From the NCBI RefSeq assembly GCF_036426115.1, contig NC_088599.1, positions 11,802,001 to 11,866,000 on the forward strand: DNA of 64,000 nt, read 5' to 3'. Below are positions 58,229 through 64,000 of the stretch, piece after piece. This stretch comes from Kwoniella botswanensis (lineage: Eukaryota; Basidiomycota; Tremellomycetes; Tremellales; Cryptococcaceae). Position 1 is the first letter of the stretch. Each line of letters opens with the position of its first letter. The translations under genes and the position numbers were made by a program. The notes below the pieces were generated by a model. That model was not told the origin of the DNA. It worked only from the letters and a program-made list of their open reading frames with translations, and searched no databases.

Positions 58229-60089
58229 TCAAGGCGAAATCACCTCTCTCTTCACCATACACACATCATCTTCACTCCTCAATGACGCCCTTCTGACCGC
58301 CAACGCTTCAGAGGTTGGAATATCCCTTGGAATGTTGGGTATCACCCGATCAAAATTCATGGATTCCCGGAACGACGGACCTTCTTCTTCATTCTCGCTT
58401 CTCTGTCTGGCATGTATAGGGTATGGCTTGGGGATGACCGGTACCGGACCACGTATCATGATTTGAGTTTCTGCCTCTGCTTCTGCGCGTTGGACGGCAG
58501 ACTGTGCATCTACTTTGACTGCTCGACGACGGTTCTGAAACTGAAAAATGAATGATGATGTGTCAGTCAAGATGTACCTGAGATGGTGATCTGTCTGCCA
58601 AATGGGGATGTGTACTCACCCAGATCTGAACACTCCTAGAGGTCATACCCAATTTCCTAGCCAGATTGTCCCTTTCTTCGGTCGATGGATAGGCCGTCTT
58701 CTCGAAGACTTCGTTGAGGATTGCGAGTTGTGAATCGTCAGCTGCGGAGTAAAGGTCAATTAGCATCTTAATTGTTAAACTTCCGAGCTGTAACTCACCT
58801 CGTTTACGTGGCGCCTTGAATCCTCCTGGACTCATACCACTCGACGGACTGAGGTATACACCTTCTCGACCTAGACCAGCGACAGGCACACCGTGCGATA
58901 CACCTGAAGGCGTATGCGTGTGCATTCCAATTCCTCCGGCAGAATAATACCTCGGATCCATCCTGGGAGGAGCATACGGATGGATCTGTAATCTTGGTCT
59001 ACCCAGATTCTGGGGTTGGCCAGAAATCATACTTGATCCTGGATGTCCGGGAGCAGGGGGAGGGGGAGGAGCGGCCCAAGTGGGACGATACGTTGGCTGT
59101 GGGGTGACTCTAACACCGTTCATATCGCCACTTGAGCGGTATCGTCGATGCACAACGGGCTGTCCCGGATGGTGGTGAGGGTGAGGTAGAGCTACCTGGT
59201 GCCCAGCTGACGGATGTTTGGAATGCAGTGTGTGACGCTGGACCATATATTCTCTATGTTCATCGGATGGACGACGAGCGTGACCCACAGGTGTCGGAGC
59301 CGATGCTAGGAATCCCCTCTGAGAAGTCAATGATACCGGAGTGGCATACACATTCTCCCGATGACTGGTCTGAATCGAGGGTAAAGAAGCTAATCTTTGG
59401 TGGTGGTTCTTTGGCGTACCCGGACTTGCGGTAGTAGATGAAGGGACCCAGAACGATCTACCTATATGCGAGTGGGAAAATCCTCTTTGATGAGCAGGTT
59501 GAGGATGTCGTCTGGGTGGCGAACCTAATCTGAAGGCCTCGAGGCCGAACCCTGCACCTAATCCATTGGAGCTGGTCCTCGGGGGACTGCGTCTGGGAAG
59601 TGGTGGACGGGTATTGAGACGTGGTAATGTAGGTGTAACACGCTTAAGTGGCGGGAGACTACCTTTAAGACCAGACTCCGTTACTGGTGGAGAAGAAATG
59701 GTCGACTTGCTTTTGTCTGTAAATACAGTAAAGTAAATTACATCATAATTAATAACAGCCAGAGCCAGAGGGGTGAATGAAACTCGTATCAAACACATGA
59801 AAGGATATAACTCACCGGAGTTGCAAGGACCCTGATACACTGACTCGTCCAAATCCACTTTCCTTGAACTTGGACTTGGACTGGGACTGGGAGGTGGTGA
59901 ATTGGACAATAAAGCTCGGAGGTCTCTTGGTGGCGGTACCGCAACGGTGATGTGACTAGCCGGCGAGTTTGATCTGGAAAGTGAGAGCGACATGGATAAT
60001 TCTCTTAACGATGGTGAAGGTGATATAGCGGGTGTCTGAGGAGAACATTCAGGAGAAGAGATCATGATTTGATCTTGATCGTCTGACAT
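58229..60089 (-). CDS. Homeodomain transcription factor
   Basis: Nuclear DNA-binding protein with a C-terminal homeodomain. The N-terminal 370 residues are Pro/Ser/His-rich and disordered (PPPSPSPSPSS, HPHHHPGQP). The homeodomain is FKAPRKRADDSQLAILNEVF, EKTAYPSTEERDNLARKLGM, TSRSVQIW and FQNRRRAVKV. The recognition helix therefore carries the WFQNRR core, split by an intron after Trp. Two other introns (about 59719-59816 and 58740-58799) have lengths that keep the frame open, so uninterrupted translation would wrongly insert about 20-33 residues. The ATG at 60089 was chosen; the frame extends upstream only with non-ATG starts. It is a non-TALE type domain of 60 residues; I cannot say whether it is a mating-type HD1/HD2 factor, and nothing nearby suggests a mating locus. 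Confidence 0.88.
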
Positions 60090-61768
60090 GTCGAATATCA
60101 CAGTACTTTGATAGTTTAGTTGTAAGTGAAATTTGTATGTATGATAGATTGGCAGTTGATTGTAGGTGGGAAAGAAGAGGTTTTTGCTTTATTTTCTTAA
60201 ATATATCTCGAAGGGATGAATTTTCTGATGGGAAAAATGATAGAATAGAGAGATATGATTGATTCGATCAAGGATATTTGACCATGCGGTGTAAGTAATG
60301 TATGTTCCGGGCCCAAAGCCAAAGCCAGACTCGTTTCTTTCTATATCGATCAAAGTCTGATGGTTGAGATGATACTGTATATCATGAATTGATGATGTAG
60401 GGTGGGAAGCTCAGCAGCTCTCAAAGGACTTTTCAAACTTGCTAGAGTGTTAAAGGGGCTTGAGGTACAAAGGAGAGAGGTCCGACTTATGATAAAAGTG
60501 GGGCATCGACTACCAGTGGTGTTTGTTATTTCTTGTACTTCTTTCTTGATCGATGATCTTGAAAGGTTCGATCCTTTAAGGAACCTGATACAAGACCAGA
60601 AGTCAAACGAGTGAAAGGGCATTAATCCTTTGACAAGTGTTGATTTTGTTTGAGTAGAGTCGATGTAGTTGTAGAGATGACGTTAAGTTGATGAAAGGTC
60701 GATAATGGATCAATGAGAAGTATATGCTTTTGCGAAATATCTCTCAGTGAAACGTTTGAGAGTTTCCCTTGAGAGAAGAAGTCGAAGAACGATACTTCTT
60801 AGCAGACGAGGGAAGATGATGACCCCGCTGATGAAAAGATTTCGAAAAGGTAAAACAGATTGAGTTAGTAGGATATCTTCTGTGAAAGAAAGACAAAACG
60901 AATGAGCTTGAATTTATAAGTTGGTCAAATGTGACAAGGCTCGAGTACTTCATTCGTGAGTATCATCTGAGTTATGTTAACATTTCCCCCTTGCTTGATT
61001 CTCATATCAATTTTTCGAGTCATACAATGACTCTTTCTTGATTGACACTTCGGCCAAGGAACAAAAGAGATGACCAAGAAGGTCAGAAGGTGCATCTTGC
61101 GTTTCGTTAGGATGAAACGTAGGGACGTTTAGAGAAATGTGTGAAGATGAGGGTCAAGATAGACAAGATTCTTGTGGTCGTCTCTCTTTGCGATGATACA
61201 AGATGAAAGGAAGGGAATCCAAAGGACGCTCTTTCATATGTAAGTGGAATGCTTCTTACCTTCAAAGGGGTATACCATTTAAGTGGCCACGTGAGATTGC
61301 GACCTCTGTGAGCTGAAACTAAGCTTAATCTGAGGAGAAATTAACGAATTAGCGTCAATCATATCAGATGGATGAGAATGAGAATGTAAATAGTTAGATA
61401 TTGATTGTATAAGACAGGAATTGTCAAAGGCAAGTCAGGCTCAGTATCCTTTGACGAGAGCTCCCGAAGAATGTTCCTATTGGCTCAAGGTAGATAAGCT
61501 ACTTCATACATCGAATTTAGAATTACACCAAGTACAAACACGATTGAAGGGCAAATTGAAGATACCATTGAACAACGAAAGTATGTGAGGAGAGCTCGAA
61601 TAATGAAACAAATAGCGATAAAACAGATAACAACAACAGGATATATATGTGATATAAGGCCATGATGGGGAAAAGGGTGATTGGTGAATACAGCAAGGAC
61701 GCGGCGATGATGTCTAAAAGGAAATGGTAGTAGGAAATGTTCGAATGGTAAGGTATAAAACGGAATGA
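60090..61768. promoter_or_regulatory. 1.7-kb gene-free region upstream of the homeodomain gene
   Basis: No supported ORF in 1,679 nt, by far the longest promoter-side spacer in the gene-dense half of the window. It is AT-rich, with scattered TTGAT/ATCAA and GATGAAA words. Small upstream frames (for example 60350-60622 and 60744-60953 on the minus strand) could sit in a long 5' leader. Long leaders are common for fungal developmental regulators. Confidence 0.45.
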
Positions 61769-62404
61769 CTATACTCTAGCTAAGACTTCTCGCACAGGAA
61801 GTTCCTCGATTCTTGGACGACCATGATCTCGTTTAGATTCTGGTTTCTCCGTGATCATCTCTCGTTCAAGAATATATTTCCCTTCCTTGTACTTCTGGTC
61901 ATGCTCGAATGCAAAGTCCTAAAATACACATAGTATCAGCATATTATCTATGGACACGAAATGATGGAAGCATTCAGAAGATAACTCGTATGATACTCTT
62001 ACTCACATATTTCCAACCCAATGTCGAGTGACAGACCCTGCAATACACATCCCTGACCGTATGTCGCCCGGTCCTCATTTCTCTGTCCTCTGCTTCTCCA
62101 GTATACGTGTTTACGCTACGGCACCGGCGGTATGAGCTTTGTACAGTATCGTACTTATAGAGAGTAGCTCACACTTGTTGTACCAGAAGTGCTCTTCCAT
62201 GCTGACCGGTGAATTGCTGTTTAACATACACATTAGCTTTACCCGGACAAGGAGGTGAAAGGTTACGAGCGCATTTGCCACCGAGGATTCCATGCATATA
62301 CGCACCTTAGACATGACACCTTCAGACACTGCCAGATGATTACCACATTGTCTACAGATCAAGACCGACTCTCCTGCGAGGTATATGCGGAATGTCCTAC
62401 CCAT
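61769..62404 (-). CDS. Yippee-like zinc-binding protein
   Basis: Small conserved protein of the Yippee family (YPEL, Mis18/cereblon-like fold). It has four exons. The start is [20 protein letters not shown], then [13 protein letters not shown]. Splicing gives [40 protein letters not shown] and [20 protein letters not shown], then [15 protein letters not shown]. The zinc ligands are two CxxC pairs, CRQC and CRVC, 50-odd residues apart as in the family. The C-terminus ends [12 protein letters not shown], slightly longer than animal YPEL. The exact role in fungi is poorly known. Confidence 0.93.
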
Positions 62405-63371
62405 GTTGGGCTTGATACAGGTTGGTTACGGTTGATTGGGTGGGAAGCGGATCAGGTGATGGGAAAGGAATTAGCCGGTATGTGAGATCAACGAGTGGGG
62501 CTTGTTGCGACTTGGCAAGCCGCTATCAGACAATATATGAGGTTGTGATGGTATTGATGAGGTGGTTGGGCGTATATGATTCGGTAAGGTGTATAAGAGT
62601 GACGAAGAAGACCAACATAAATAGGCAAGGTTGCTTCAGGTTGGTCTGATTAGCACGCGGAAGAGTGACCTCCTGAGCGCACACTTTGGGAACCACCTCC
62701 ACTCTCACACGGTCACATCCGATTCCAACCATCCTGCTCAAGTGGCGTGGCATAGTCATGGTGGCATACTGTATAGTTAGATAGCTGATCAGTGTATCAT
62801 ATTGATGGTACTGAGCATAGGACGAGGCCCAGTCCTGCCTGGTGACCAGAGCTGGGAGAGCATGATACTCACAAGTAGTACCAGTACGAAATCCTTTCAG
62901 GAGGTCTGATTCACATCGTCTAGGTCCTTTGGTCTTTGTCCCAATCCCGTCATCCTTCTTGCATATTGAAAGGAAGACACGAAATCCAGCACCTTTCCTG
63001 GAGGATCCCTTTGATTGTTCATTTTCATTGGTACATCTACAAGCTAATTTATCCAGATAGATCAATCAGTCTACCATCAACCTGAATGAGATCGCTGGAG
63101 CGGTTGCCGTCGTTACTTTCAGTATATCGATACTTTCCCAATTCGTTCATTTGTTTTACAGAACCAACAAACCAACACTTCCATTCCCCAATCATCTTAT
63201 ACCTCAATGTCCTGTCATCAACACAATCATCAATATATCCATTGTCATATTTGACCTCTACACCACAACTGAAGGCGTCTACGTCAATAGCAAAAAGTAC
63301 ACACACTCTTTTATAACCACATATCGCATCTAATTCCTTTTCCACGGTGATCTTTTGCCCCCGCTTGCAGC
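62405..63371. other. Intergenic region with an uncertain minus-strand ORF
   Basis: Between the Yippee start and the last gene, the minus strand has open frames at 63345-63049 and 63065-62526. The second contains a plausible GTGAGT...ACAG intron (about 62758-62874). Joined, it would read RTGTTYATMTMPRHLSRMVG. I found no ATG-started model with a recognisable domain, so I do not call a gene. A real small gene or a long 5' leader is possible. Confidence 0.3.
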
Positions 63372-64000
63372 ATGTTGCTCACCATATTTTATCTCCTCCT
63401 AACATCCGAGCTCGCTCAAGCTCAGTCCACTGGTACTATCAGCCTATCTTCACCACAATCATGTATCATAGTGGCACAGATAACGGCCCTAGAATCACCT
63501 AATGCCATCACGTCGATGATACCGATTTGTCCATCTTCACCTTCAGTATCGATAAATTGGCCAATGTCAGAAGCTGGAGATGGAGCTGGGTCCAGTATAG
63601 GTGTCTATAGTCAGCTAGATGGAGGTCATGCGGGATGTGTGATGAGTATGAGTCAGATGATAGCCATGTATCTTCTGGGAAGAACGTTAAGATGGGATGA
63701 AAGCGGACAGCTGTACGATGAGGGAGCTGGAGAACAGGTAGTAGATCCTTTGAATCAGCAGATCCTGACTTGGTAAGTGCTGGTTCTTTGTGATGATTTC
63801 CATCAGCTTGACTGACTCCATTTTAGCTCCTCAGCAAATCGAATGCTGCCTTCTGACCTGATCTTACCTGATCCCACTTCCTTACCCAAAGATGACCCCA
63901 TGTGGCAGCAGACCATCATCCTCGGCGACAATTCCGCTTCTACAATGGAACCTGCAGACGAACCTACATCAAGTATTGCTCTATCCGAAACTTCCTCCAT
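63372..64000 (+). CDS. Probable secreted or anchored protein of unknown function (3' end outside window)
   Basis: The start MLLTIFYLLLTSELAQAQS has the pattern of a signal peptide, with cleavage likely after AQA. The mature part is Ser/Pro/Ile-rich, with three Cys residues in the first 160 residues (SPQSCIIVAQI, MIPICPSSP, GHAGCVMSM). An intron starts near 63776 and the next exon continues in frame with SSANRMLPSDLILPDP until the window edge. No family was recognised. It could be a wall protein, or the extracellular part of a type I membrane protein. Confidence 0.65.

Noticed and set aside
58229-60089. Homeodomain gene as a mating-type HD1/HD2 locus
   Set aside because: There is a single homeodomain gene, with no divergent partner and no other mating-locus gene nearby.
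60350-60953. Minus-strand frames upstream of the homeodomain gene
   Set aside because: Short, AT-rich and domain-free; at best upstream frames in a long leader.
1-64000. Transposable elements, virus-like elements, CRISPR arrays, tRNA and rRNA genes
   Set aside because: I looked for terminal repeats, transposase or polymerase motifs, repeated spacers and cloverleaf signatures and recognised none by eye; a proper search could still find small or old ones.

Overview
The window reads as nuclear DNA of a basidiomycete, most likely a Tremellomycete close to Kwoniella or Cryptococcus. Almost every gene is cut by several short introns (about 50-100 nt) with GTGAGT/GTAAGT donors, CTGAC/CTAAC-like branch sites and close AG acceptors. 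Genes are tightly packed on both strands, and the conserved proteins (LTV1, RRP1, TIM13, VTI1, ARV1, VMA1, PA28, MO25) are of fungal/opisthokont type. I place 26 protein-coding genes, the last cut by the window edge. I recognised no tRNA, rRNA, CRISPR or transposable element. All gene models were spliced by eye and checked for frame.

Region A (1-24,000) is an accessory, catabolic-looking block. In order: an MFS anion transporter (+), an OPT oligopeptide transporter (-), a Zn2Cys6 transcription factor (+), a proline-dehydrogenase-family enzyme (-), a DUF885 peptidase-like protein (+), a GH127 beta-L-arabinofuranosidase-type enzyme (+) and a membrane-anchored GH35 beta-galactosidase (-). Together they would suit the use of plant hydroxyproline-rich glycoproteins (extensins, arabinogalactan proteins). 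GH35 could remove galactose outside, OPT could import glycopeptides, GH127 could remove L-arabinose in the cytosol, DUF885 could cleave peptides and the PRODH-type enzyme could oxidise proline or hydroxyproline. CCGGAT/ATCCGG hexamers recur in the promoters of this block and the regulator sits inside it. This is an inference, and the main discovery candidate.

Region B (24,600-43,400) is mixed housekeeping: an AGC-type kinase, a SAP-like protein, mitochondrial ribosomal protein uL6m, a ZNF207/BuGZ-type zinc finger, V-ATPase subunit A (VMA1), an MCUR1/DUF1640 protein, a prolidase-type metallopeptidase, a cytochrome P450, RRP1 and TIM13.

Region C (43,700-64,000) continues with LTV1, RPS27, a PA28 proteasome activator, VTI1, MO25/HYM1, a low-complexity protein, ARV1, a universal-stress-protein gene, a homeodomain factor with a 1.7 kb gene-free upstream region, a Yippee protein and the start of a probable secreted protein that runs off the window.

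Splicing curiosities include introns directly after the ATG (VMA1, RPS27), a GC-AG intron (GH35), microexons of 14 and 15 nt (MO25, PA28), introns that stay open in frame (MFS, homeodomain), and an intron in the P-loop Cys codon of VMA1, where the yeast intein sits.
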